A stretch of DNA of 64,000 bases, taken from Combretum micranthum. Taxonomy: Eukaryota; Streptophyta; Magnoliopsida; Myrtales; Combretaceae. Positions 1 to 10,824 of this stretch are shown here, piece after piece. Location of the stretch: NCBI GenBank assembly GCA_024138025.1, contig JAMXBD010000056.1:868001-932000 (forward strand). Reading direction: 5' to 3'. The notes beneath the pieces are model-generated. The model saw only the letters and a program-made list of their open reading frames with translations. It was not told where the DNA came from and did not search any database. Position 1 is the stretch's first letter; every line of letters begins with the position of its first letter. The position numbers were made by a program, and so were the translations under genes.

Positions 1-329
1 AATTTGGTTACTAAATTAGATTAAGTTAAGTTAAATTTAGATTTGTTAACTAAGCTTATTTCATGTCTAATAATTATAAACTTGTTTTATAAACTTCTTA
101 TTCTAATGGTCTTTAAGAAATCATGAAATGTAATACTCAACTACATATACATAACTAATGAAAAAAAATGCTCAATAAACTTGATTATGTTTGGACTTAT
201 TTTGTTTTGTTATTGTTTATGCCCGCATGTTGTCATTTGAAACAAATATATCTTAGGCCTTGGTCTTTTTATAATTTCTCAAAACTTAAAACTTAAAGTT
301 ATAGAGCTCTTTTTAAGCTTCTTAACACA

Positions 330-1230
330 ATTTGAATCACCTCAATCCGAGTTTGGATGGGGAATTAATGATAAAATCAAGTTATCTTGACAAAGAAAAG
401 AATAGCAAAAGGGATCTGGGCCTATATGGGCTGTATCAAGGGTGGCGGCATTCACCATGCCCCCTATCAAGGGGTGTATGAACTTAGCAAGAGGAAAAAG
501 GCTACCATGCCCCTTGCCAAGCTTGATATCAAGGGGCATATCCACCCAAATGTGGATATAGTTGTCTCCACGCCCCTGCCACGCCTCGTGGGGAGGGGTG
601 TATCAGCCCAGATCACGTCCTTTGTTTTTCCTTTACTCCTTCAAGCCATTTTTCTACATGTTTCATTCACAAAACTTCACCCAAAACACCTTAACAACAC
701 CTCATAAATTTAGCACCATAACTCACAACATTTCTACACTTATCATTACATTTTATATCCTCAAGTCATCTCATCAATTAACTAATCCATTCATAAACAT
801 ATATATACTAAGGTCTTAGGGTATAAGCTTATATCCCACATGATTATAAGTTTCATCTTAAATTTTACTTATAACAAGCATTAACAAATCATATATATGT
901 ATTTATAACAATCAAAACAAAGGAAACAAGCATATTTACATATTTGATGAATTTAACTATCTTATTCTTCATTACTACTACTCCTTGTTTGCTGAAGCTT
1001 CTTCCTACTTAGTCTTCATCTTTTATCTTATTTTCTACCCTCATTTCTCTTAAATATTCTTTGAATTTGAGACTTTGAGTTGGATTTTGAAATGAAGAAG
1101 AAGAGAAATGGAGAGGAAGAAGATAAATGTAAAGAAGAAGAAAAGAGAAAAAGAGAGGAAAGGAATGGCAACAAAGGAAAAGAAAAAGGAAATAAAGAGG
1201 ATATGACAAAGATAATTAAAGATATTTATG
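330..1230 (-). repeat. LTR-like relic with hairpin units and purine-rich tract
   Basis: This is a degraded non-coding block that looks like part of a plant LTR retrotransposon, read on the minus strand. It has a GC-richer patch of short hairpin units (entered separately) followed by AT-rich DNA and a purine-rich tract around 1090-1200. The same order of parts (hairpin patch, then AT-rich DNA, then a purine- or pyrimidine-rich stretch) recurs in the relics near 17.3-19.1, 34.4-36.9 and 58.5-60.4 kb. No TG...CA ends or target duplication were found. The assignment rests on this resemblance only. Confidence 0.4.
454..603. repeat. tandem hairpin units (three, plus one short perfect hairpin)
   Basis: Three successive units at about 454-479, 504-541 and 568-603 each pair a GCCCC-type half with a GGGG(T/C)AT-type half, so each can fold. 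The second pairs ATGCCCCTTG with CAAGGGGCAT. Between units two and three, 538-559 holds ATATCCAC and GTGGATAT around a 6-base loop, a perfect 8-bp stem. The spacing of 50-64 bp suggests tandem amplification of a palindromic unit. Confidence 0.6.
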
Positions 1231-2780
1231 ATTAAGGTTTTTAATTTAAGCTTTTCAGATCATTATCTTAATTATTAAAAAAATTAGGAGAGAATTTTAG
1301 AATATATATAAGTAATATCGATAACTTGAATTGAGAATCTAGTTTGGAAATTTAATTTTGTAAAACTTGATATTTAGTTGAGTTTGAGCTTAGAAACTGA
1401 TATTTTTAAATAACTAGATAAACTCAAAACTTATGAGGATTGAAAATGTAGAATTTAAATTAAAAGGACTATATTTTAGTATTTATAAATTTAAGTATTT
1501 GAACTCAAGAAATTTTGGTCATTTATAAACTAAAAGAAAAAGGATTTAAATTAATGTTTGAAAAGGATTAAATAACTTAATTATGAAATAGACTAAAGTT
1601 TAGGATTTACAAACTTACTTAACATTGAAATTAAAGGAAAAGAAGTTTAGGTTGAAATTTACAAAAGATAATAAAATTTGATTTGTTGGAAGAATAATTA
1701 AAGTAAATAGATAAATTGAAGGAAATAAAGTTTAAGTTTGATAATTAGGAAGATTTAAGAAATTTGGCTAAGGAAATGGATAATTGAAATAGATAAAAGA
1801 TTGAAAATGAGCATTTAACATCTCAATTTTAATTAAGTCTATTTGTTAATTTGATTATGTTAGTCTGTCCATTTATAACCAATAATCCAAATTACTTATT
1901 TTAAGTAAACTATCTAAGCTTAATTATTAAATTACATTCTAAACAAAATTTAAGATTAATCATCCATTGGTAGTTGATATTATATTAGCTTTAGATTTTA
2001 TAATTCAAAAACTTTTAATCGTTTTAAGATTTTATTCTTTTACTCATGCTTTCATTGTTTTATTCCAAGTAATTTAGATTAAAATTTGAAATTGTATTCA
2101 CTTCCATTGTAATTTTGAATTATTTTATAATCTATTATTTATTGAGTTTTATATATATATATATATATATTTATTATATCTCTATATTTATTGTCAATTC
2201 TATTTAATATTTCTTGTTGTTTTCTGTTATTTAAAGCGTATTGAAACTTCATATCATTTTGTAATTATTTTTGTATTTTAGGTTTGTTTGTTATATGCAT
2301 TATGTGTTTATATTGTTTTATTCTTTCTTATTATGTTGATTTGGTGTTTCTTGTAATATTTTTGTTTTTACAAAACATCTTAAGATTTAAGTTATTTAGA
2401 TTTAGTACCATTTCTTTATAATTTTTTATTTACTCATAATTTATTTCTTTAATTATCCAGAATGTTTTATTATATAACTTTGGTTATTACTATCACTTAA
2501 TTGAATCTCATTTTCGTTTATATATATATATATATATATTTCTAATTTTATCCTTGTTATATTTGTAGAATTTTATCAAGAAGTTATGGAAGGATTTTAT
2601 CTTGAAATATAATAATTCAATTTTTTTATATGGTACTTAAATTTTTTATATTTTAATAGTTTTAGATCGCAAAAAAAATTAAGAATGGTTTACATCACTT
2701 TTCTTAAAACTTCTTCCAAAATTTTTCATTATTTACTTAATGATTATTATTTTTTAGTTGTATAAAATTGGGTGATTACG
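1231..2780. other. AT-rich intergenic stretch
   Basis: I see no gene here. Long runs of A/T and stop codons are present in all frames. Simple TA repeats occur at about 2149-2171 and 2519-2540. It is probably old transposon-derived filler. Confidence 0.6.
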
Positions 2781-3215
2781 GGCCACATCGACGAAGACCA
2801 AGTAATCGAACCATAATCCAGAATTAACTTTCAACCTCAAATTCCATTCTCCAATGATTAAAAACCAAATAAAAAAAAAAAAAAAGCACTAATCTTTGAG
2901 CCAATCTTCAAGTTACAATTCAAGGAGGTGGATTTAAAGAGAGAAAACTATCAAATTAAGGCTTGAAGTGGAGGAAGAAAATGGGCTATAGTGATGATAT
3001 GGAATTGGTTGTGCAATGAATGATAAGTTACTAGTACATAGTGAAAACTTGACGAAGAATTGTGTGCATGGCGATAGTTTTTCAATTAGTAAAAGCCATA
3101 CCATTAATTTACAACAACCGTAAATTAACCACATCCATGTAGACCAAGTAGTTGAACCTAACCGAATTTCACTTTCAAACTCAAATTCCATTTCCCATGA
3201 TTTAAAACCTAATCA
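2781..3215. repeat. direct repeat pair of ~90 bp
   Basis: The segment at about 2781-2870 and that at about 3120-3215 share a common order of words: a CCACATC start, GAAGACCAAGTA or GTAGACCAAGTA, a TCGAACC/TTGAACC block, an ACTTTCAA block and TCAAATTCCATT. They lie in the same orientation about 340 bp apart. The DNA between them is unique. Function unknown; it may be a diverged terminal-repeat pair or a local duplication. Confidence 0.5.
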
Positions 3216-3590
3216 GAATTAAAAAGAATTTTCCATGCATACCAATAATACAGTTATGATATTAATTAGTGTACAAAAAAAAGTAATTTTAGGTACAAAG
3301 TTGATTAATTTCATAGTTTAGGTACTAAATTGATCAATTTTAAACTTCGGTTACATAATTATATATTTTTCTAGAGTTAAGCTACCATTCGCGACATTTA
3401 CCCTAATTGATATAATATTTGAACTTTTTGTTTTTTTTTCTTCACAATTGTAACCTTTTTATTGTTGTAAGTTATCCGTCTTTAGGTTTTATTGTTACAC
3501 GGTTTATATTACAAAAAGTTTTCCCCTTCTTTGGAAAGTAAAAGAGTATTACCAAATCAACAAGGGCTTTGAGAAATTGTCATTTCATTA

Positions 3591-3880
3591 AGGGTTAATA
3601 TTACAAATGATACTTGAATATTTGTAAAATATGTAATAAAAGTACTTAATCATTAAAATTGATCAATTTAATACTTGAAAGAACTTTTATGCATACCAAT
3701 AATACCTTCGTCAAATTGGCTAATACCGACATCCTATGTGGCGTTTTTGACCAATATACAAAAGTACTGTTAAGCAGATATGAAAAGTTGTTTTAATAAT
3801 TTAATTGATCAATTTCAAAATTTACGTAGCTAATTAAATATTTTGTTAAAGTTTAGGTATCACTTGTGGCATTTATGAGT
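3591..3880. mobile_element. MITE with ~40-bp imperfect terminal inverted repeats (Mutator-like family)
   Basis: The left end (AGGGTTAATATTACAAATGA, then ACTTGAA) is mirrored by the right end, which on the opposite strand reads ATAAATGCCACAAGTGATAC and then CTAAACTTTAACAAAATAT. A partial copy of the same family's right half precedes it at about 3240-3400. Members of this family also occur at 7728-8592, 32965-33240, 33315-33645 and 40394-40624. The coding-free interior and long inverted ends are typical of Mutator-derived MITEs. Borders are approximate. Confidence 0.55.
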
Positions 3881-4553
3881 TACAGTAATTTCCTCAATTC
3901 TTTTCACATGCCTATGCATATTGTAAACCCCCAAATTATTGGAATCGGTTTAGCATAAAACCTTAAACCGGAAGTCAAGGTGCCTAAAGGTCAACAAAAC
4001 CTAGTTTACCGTAAACCGTTTATACCAGCATTTGCCGTTTTCTTTGGCCCTGGAAAACGAAGTTGGGACGATTAACTAGAAATAGTTGTAATAACCATAG
4101 GTTTTATAAAAATTCTCGTTTCGCGAAATTCGGGTGTCCTTCGAAACCCGATCGGACTCAATCTCGAAAAAACATGTCCGGAAGCCGGAATAGTAAAAAT
4201 ATTCCGAAATACACCGTTAGGACACGTAAAAATATAATTTTCTAAAATATCAGTTTCGTAATTTTTCGGTAAGTAGAAATAACATATATAGTTATATTTA
4301 CGCGTATTTTCTTATACCTGGTACTTTATTAGTCATATCTACTTAACATTACACTATTTATTACTATTCTACACTATTATTTCATCTCTACTTTTTTACA
4401 TCTATTCTTACACTCCATAACCTATAACCCTTACTTTTACCTTCTCATAACTTTTATTTCACATCTACTTTACATATTACATCTTTTATTTAACAAAAAG
4501 TCAAAAAAATAAAATCACTCCCCCTTTTAAAGTACATGGCGACGCCCCCGCAA

Positions 4554-4574
4554 CCCCCCCCCCTCCCCCCCCCC
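4554..4574. repeat. C10-T-C10 homopolymer tract
   Basis: Ten C, one T and ten C in a row, in an otherwise AT-rich LTR and about 70 bp upstream of the LTR TATA box. The minus strand is almost pure G and could form a G-quadruplex; the plus strand could form an i-motif. Homopolymers are also a common place for sequencing error. Confidence 0.85.
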
Positions 4575-4644
4575 ATGCCCATCTCCTCAATTTTGTTTCA
4601 ATTTTTATTTAATTTAATCACACAAAATTCACTCTATATTTTCC

Positions 4645-4652
4645 TATAAATA
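4645..4652 (+). promoter_or_regulatory. LTR TATA box
   Basis: TATAAATA is followed by a C/T-rich stretch with CTTCACACATTCACTACC about 20-35 bp later, the usual layout of a plant LTR promoter at the U3/R border. It is inferred from position and motif; activity is unknown. Confidence 0.55.
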
Positions 4653-7600
4653 CCCCCTTCTCTTTCACTTCCTTCACACATTCACTACCACAAATTTCTT
4701 ACCAAAACTCTCTCAAATTCTCCTCTCAAAACTCTCTCAAAATAATTCCACAATAAGCTCTACTAACAACTAAAACCCATAACCACATAACCATACCAAA
4801 GTCTTCTTTAGGTAACCACTTCACATTATTTTCTTCTTCTTCATGTCATGTAACTTTACATGACCATAGTGTGAGTTTCCAAAGACTACAAGTTATGGAA
4901 GTTACATTATGTTCATGTATTGTTTTTGTTCATGAAAATCTATTTATGTTTATGTTATTATTTTTGTTCATATTATTGTTAATATATCTAAGTATTACTA
5001 TCTATCTATATATATATACATATTTTTTAGAGCATATAAGCTCACTTGCCATTTATTTATTTCATGCAAAGCAATTTATTTATTTATTCCATTGCAATTT
5101 ATTTATTTATTCCTTATTGAATTAAGACTAGCCTCTAGTCTTAAACCTGTCCTCATCAAGGCAAAACAAGTTTCTCTTTCTTACATTTTATTTTGTTTTG
5201 GGACTAGACTACTTCTTAGTCCCGGGAGCCTTGAAAAAGCTAAGACTCCAATACTTGACTTTATTATTTATGTTTTATGTTATTTTGTTTACTATTATTC
5301 TCATAACTCATGTTCATTTATATTGTTGTCCAAAAATTTCAAGTTCTAAAAATAAATTGATAAAAAGAAGATTTTAACACATTAAAATATAAGTTTATGT
5401 AAAGAAGGAAATCTATGGTTTGAAAAACAAAAATAAAGTTATCTCTTTTCAAGTTACAAGAAGCAACTATTAAGATTTTAGAAACTACTTTACTATAAAA
5501 AGTTCGTAAGTCACATATTGCTCCACTTTGTTTTATCAAGAAAATAAACTTTTATGAATGGATGATTTCTATGAAAAACATAAGGCATGAGAAATGAATG
5601 AGAAATTTTCAATATGATGATTTTTGTAAACAAATAGACAAAGAAATTGGTGCAAGAAAACTAAATAGGAAGAATAGTGCATTTTCTAAAATAATATACG
5701 TGTAGGAAACTTAGAAAATGGGAAATTTTATTTTCAAAAGTTACTTAGGAAAAGTAATAAAACCAACATAAAGCGTTTTTGGAAAACAAGAGGAAACAAA
5801 GAATTCATTTCAAGAAATTTACAAAAACAATTCTTGAAAACTATCTTTTTCTAAAAACTTCAACCCGACATTGCTTTACTCAAGAAAAATAATTGGGCAA
5901 CAAAACACTTGAGCATGCTTAAATATGAGTTATATAGTTATAAAAAGAGAATTTTTCTACTATATAGATAACTAAGTATTTATCAAGCAAATTTTGATTT
6001 CTCAAACCAAAGTTGTTTTGTGTTGGAAAATTTGTGGTGAATTTTTTTGCCACTGTTTCGAGGCCTAAATGGTATATTTTGACAAAAAATAGTTTTAGAA
6101 ATAAATAGATCTTTCCGAGTAGATAGAAATCGGTATATTATATGCGCGATTCCGAGTTAAAATGACCAAGTTATGGCCATTTTAAGTTGGAACATTCCTT
6201 TATACGAGCTTTAACGTTCTTTTGACATTGTTTTGTCAAAATTCAAGAAAATCATCAAGAAATACTCATTGTGGGTATTTTCTTTGGCTAGGTGACCCCG
6301 AGGAAGGATTCCTTTACCCCGATGATTATTACGATTAAGTGGAGTGTGTGAACGACTCATCCACCTAGAGGAATAGTCAACATGACATCGTGAGTTTATT
6401 TCCATTAAATGCTATACTTGTTGTGCTTGTAAATTAGTTGCATTAGAGTTAGGAAAAGATAAATCAATATGTATGTAAAATAATTCCTTGAAAGAATTTT
6501 AAGAATATCGGAGTCGGAATTGTTTTAAATGTTTGTTTTAGTATAGCATTTGATCTGTATGAAATTCCTTGATCGCCTTAAATTTAAAAAAATAATAATA
6601 ATAATTATGCTATGCCTTTATAAATAAATAAATTCATGCATGCACGAAGTGAGTCACATTGCATTTTGGGTTATTATCCTTGGGTGAGAAGGATAGTAAG
6701 TTCATGTCGAAAGCAACACTTGGCAGGAGATCCGAAAGCGATTGCTTGGCAGCTTAAGGAAAATGCTTGGCGGAAGATCCGAAAGTAAGGTCAAATCAAG
6801 TAGATTCGAAATGCTTGGCGATGAGTGCTCGCAAACTTAAAACTTTTTAACTAAAGCTACTTGTTTTGACGTTAAGTATCACCAAACCCCGAATGGAGGG
6901 CGCAAATCCATTCAACATATAGTTCCCGAAAAACTATATGCTTGTTTGCCCACGTGTTTGTTGCATTACATTTGTTTGATTAAATCAACTTGTTTGAAAT
7001 TTTGTTACAAGAAGTTATTTATGGAAATAGTTCTCACTAAGCATAATAGCTTACACCCCGATAGATATCTTTTGCAGTTTCTCTACTTATGGTTAAGGCC
7101 ACGTGGACCCTGCAGGCAGGTAATTTCTTTTTGGATAATAGAAATTTAGATAAAGTATAGTATTAGTAATGATGTACAAATATTCATGTAATAGATTAGA
7201 GATCGGGGGAAAAATGTCCCTAAGTTTATAAAACCCTTGATATGAATAAATGATTATTATGAATCCTCTTTTCTTAAATGTATTATTTATATCTTCTTAA
7301 ACTTCATAATTCCATATATGGTCCTCTAAAGTTGTGAAAGCACGCCTTACATTTAATATAAAAGCTTTTGGGAATGGCTAAGGTTGTCATACTTAAGCTT
7401 TAATATTGAGTGTGGCGGACTGTCACGTTTAGGGTACCCTTTGGGGCGTGACACATATTGCTTTCATGTTAGTTTTTGTCTTCTATATATACATGAACCA
7501 TGGTTAGCATTAAGAAGGCTTGATTTTTCTTAGGCTTGGATTTGTCTAATGGAGATGGTTGATGGAGCATTTTTTATTATTTGATGAGCTATTGAGATTA

Positions 7601-7727
7601 TTAAAGAAAAATATTTATTTATATTTATATTCTATGTATTTTTCTCATCTATTTGATTATATAGGAGCCACATTCCGATCGTTGTTTATTTTTTCAATTT
7701 ATAAAACCCATAACCTCATTTTTTGAA

Positions 7728-8592
7728 AGGGTTAATGTCACGATTTGTACCTAAATTTTGACAAAATATGCAATTTAATACTTAAAATTTGAAATTGATC
7801 GATTTTTTTAGGCAGCTCAAATTAATCAATTTAATACTAGAAAAAACTTTTAATACACACTAATAATATTTTTATTAAATTAGTTAACCATGTCATCCTA
7901 TATGACTTTTTAACTAATATAATGGATGTACTGTTGGAGAGAAGAAAGCCTTTAACGGGGAGAAATTCTTCAAATGGGCTTTATAAAGGAATATACAAAT
8001 GGGTTTGACACCATCCATAACCCATAAACCTTAAGGTATTAGGTTAATGAGTCTTCCCTTTTATGAACCCTTCACATAAATCATATATTTCCTATATAGG
8101 ATTTTTCCAACTTCACACTTGCACTCTAACAAATTCCCCCTTAAGTGTGAGTCTCCATAATGGTTATGTCATACTCCCCCTCAACAAGAGCTTATTAAAT
8201 TGATTCTACTAAACCCGCTTTGTGAGTGGTTTCCTTCCTACCTCCTCACCATACATGAAGAGTTTCATAAACGAGTCACACCACAAAACTCTTCAACCAT
8301 GAGAGTTTCTCAACCGAATCATCAGCTATGATACTAATTGTTAGGAGAGGAGGAAGCTTTCAAATGAGAGATATTCTTCAAATGGACTTTGTAAATGAAT
8401 ACACAAATGGGTTTGACACTATCTATAACTTAAAACCTTAAAGTATTAGGTTAATGGGTCTTCCCTCTTATAAACTCTTCACATAAATCTCATATTTCTC
8501 ATGTAAGATTTTTCTGATCTTACACTTGCACTCTAACAATGTACTAATTACACATTTTGTTAAAGTTTAGATACCATTCACATCATTTATCA
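7728..8592. mobile_element. Mutator-like MITE interrupted by a TRIM element
   Basis: The left part (7728-7931) begins AGGGTTAATGTCACGATTTG and the right part (8539-8592) ends with its inverted match (opposite strand: ATAAATGATGTGAATGGTAT, then CTAAACTTTAAC). The two halves were separated by the TRIM at 7932-8538, whose 6-bp target ATGTAC is duplicated at the junctions. The MITE is therefore older than the TRIM. Confidence 0.6.
7932..8538 (-). mobile_element. TRIM: terminal-repeat retrotransposon in miniature, complete
   Basis: Two direct terminal repeats of 200 bp (7932-8131 and 8339-8538) both begin TGTT(A/G)G and end TCTAACA. They enclose about 207 bp of non-coding DNA. On the minus strand the first internal bases read TTAGTATCATAGC, a near match to the TGGTATCAGAGC primer-binding site for initiator methionine tRNA. 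The other internal border has a purine-rich AAGGGGGAAT, a polypurine tract. ATGTAC flanks both sides (7926-7931, 8539-8544) as target duplication. The element has no coding capacity and would depend on enzymes of another LTR element. A related, more decayed copy is at 27017-27549. Confidence 0.88.
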
Positions 8593-8927
8593 TTTTTGAA
8601 ACAATTTTGGCTTCCTTTTTATTCTTCTTTCTGTTAAAAGCTTGTACTAAAGTAAGAAAAATAAGAAAATCATGCTATATATAATTCATTTTCTGCTGAA
8701 CTTAAAATCCAAATATTATAAGGAAAAATACTTCAATAAGCTTTGAAACTTTACATTTTGGCCAATTAAGATCCTTGAGATTCAATTTGATTAATTAAGA
8801 GTTTCTACGATCCCATCGATGAGATTGTCCAGTCAACTATCTAACTATTAAAATAAATAGTAATAGGAATATTAACAATTTTAGTGATTCAATCACGGTT
8901 AGATATAGTATGAGCCATTAAATAATT

Positions 8928-9190
8928 GAGCTGAGCTCAATTGGTAAGAGGCGTGGCTTGCATGCCAACAAAAGGTATAGGTTTGAGGTTCGACTCTTGA
9001 AAGCTGTAAATTGGGTCAATTCTACTTGTGCGTAACAATACCTGATAGCGCATTGAAAGAGTTGCCTGAGGAGACTTTGGATAGGAGTTAGTGTCCTTAG
9101 CATCACGCTTCTTGCTTAGGGTGGTCTGAGGGCCTAGAAGCGCCCCTATACTATGGTGTGCCTGAGATGTGTAGGCATGATAATGCGTCT
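8928..9190 (+). mobile_element. tRNA-derived SINE
   Basis: Internal RNA polymerase III promoter signals are visible: box A-like TGAGCTCAATTGGTA at 8932-8946 and box B GGTTCGACTC at 8987-8996, about 40 bp apart as in a tRNA gene. The region between does not fold into a clean tRNA, and a non-tRNA body rich in GC follows to about 9190. This is the layout of a plant SINE rather than of a working tRNA gene. The 3' end and any target duplication are unclear. Confidence 0.6.
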
Positions 9191-9360
9191 ACTAACAAGC
9201 TTGCCTACGAGTTTGTTCACAAGTCCGAATCAAAACTTGAGCTTGGTTTGTTTACAAATTGAGCTCGAGCAGAGTCGAGCCTAAATTGAACTAAGTTCAA
9301 GTAGTTTACGAGTAACTCGACTTATTTACAGCCTTCGTTTCATGAGCTTATTTAAGTATT
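9190..9360. repeat. fragment of a hAT-like MITE family
   Basis: Alternating GAGCTTG, GAGCTCGAGC, AGTCGAGCC and AACTCGACT words match the family found again at 58171-58440 and 60480-60700. Only a fragment is present and no ends are visible. Confidence 0.4.
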
Positions 9361-10824
9361 TCAGCTTTTTATAACTTTTACTATTGACTATTTTAATATG
9401 TTAAATTTTTTAATTTGATGTTGTTAAATTTGCACGTACAACATTTACCATTATTTTTTAGGCCTCATGTAATGTTAAAGATGGTTTTGTGAAGATAGAT
9501 GTAGAGAGAAAATAGCGTCACATTGAACCTTTTATGGTGCTTGTTAATGTGATATTTTAACCATAATTCAAGCTTAGTCCATCCCATTTAAGATCTTGGA
9601 CAACTTACTGGTTAATGAGGCAACTTCTTTGGTCCCTTGGCACAACAACGACATCGAAATCACATCTCTTAAGTCCTAAAGCAGCTCATACTTCCTTTAC
9701 GAGTCTGCTACTTCATTTACCCGGTTGACTATCCTACAGAGTCTGCAATGGGTCCATTTGGCTATTATTTTAGGGAAGATGACAAACACTTTTATTTTAT
9801 TTTATTTTATTTTATTTTTTTAATAAATTATTTATTAAAAAATAATACATATAAAAAATAGTTGGTAATTCTCATGAAAACATATACATCAAATATAGAT
9901 AAAATATATATATAAATAAGATATATTTATATATGCCGTTTCGTACAGATGAAAAACAAACCATCCAAAAAGATATCTTAATAGCCAAATTGCTATTACA
10001 CCCGTAACCACCACACCCATATGGTCTCCATGATTGAACTAAGCTTTAGGTCTTTTTGAATTATTATTATTATTGTTTTTTTCTATCATCCCACAATTGG
10101 CAAACCGACTAAACCTTTAACCGTGAATATGTGCTGACTTAAAAAACTATGTTTTATTATGTTAAATATTATTAACTAGGAATTTACAGTAAGGTGTGTA
10201 TAGGGTAATTTGGATGTAGAAACCTATGTATTTTAGAGTATAAGTCTAGGATGATAAAGTGTGAAGATGTAGTATCATGTACTTTTATCCACTAGACTAG
10301 GTTGCAGCGAATTAGTATTGGAACTTACCCAGTGCCTTTTGATATTGATTTAAAATTTCTTGATTGTGCAAGATAAAATAGATTTTAGGTTTTAATACTT
10401 CTTATGTTTGATTTTTCAAAGGCTTTTCTTCTTTTCTTTTTCCCCTATCCATATTAATATTAATTTTAATTAAATTGCTTAATTACATATATTTAAAATT
10501 AATTTTATTAAATTAATAATTATATGTCAAATAGAATTTAGTAGATGTTTATTGAATAATACTAATAGATAAAAATAAAAAATGAAAGTAAATATAAATA
10601 AAATATATCCAAATAATAAAGCTGGATCTTTAATTTTTTTTAAAATTTTTAAACAATTAAACTCATCATTATTGTTATTATAAAATATTTTAAGAATCTA
10701 ATATTTATTTTTAAATTAATAAATTAAAAAAAAGTAAATTTAAATGATAAAATTGGAAATGAAAAGATAATTGAATTAGGCACCAGTATAAAAGAGCACC
10801 TTCCTACTATAAAGGGGAATTCTT
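9361..10824. other. AT-rich intergenic stretch
   Basis: No gene or clear element end is recognised. There is a TTTTA-type simple repeat at about 9788-9825 and further AT-rich DNA. Confidence 0.5.

Larger units (their letters stand above)
3922..7453 (+). mobile_element. solo LTR of a Ty3/gypsy-type retrotransposon (3,532 bp)
   Basis: The block begins TGTAAACCCCC, ends GGGGCGTGACA, and is flanked on both sides by CATAT (3917-3921 and 7454-7458), the 5-bp target duplication expected for LTR integration. No gag-pol lies inside, so this is a single LTR left by recombination between the two LTRs of a full element. LTRs of 3-4 kb are known in some plant Ty3/gypsy lineages. Internal marks are a C-rich tract (4554-4574), a TATA box (4645-4652) and four copies of a CTTGGC-containing motif, two of them followed by GATCCGAAAG, at 6718-6830. 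A related LTR starts at 62994. The lineage is inferred without any protein domain. Confidence 0.8.

Noticed and set aside
1009..1209. Minus-strand hydrophobic open frame with possible membrane segments
   Set aside because: It is the translation of a purine/pyrimidine-biased tract, which produces Phe/Leu/Ser-rich frames by composition alone.
8928..9000. tRNA gene
   Set aside because: Box A and box B are present, but the stems do not pair as a tRNA cloverleaf and extra GC-rich sequence follows; a SINE explains it better.
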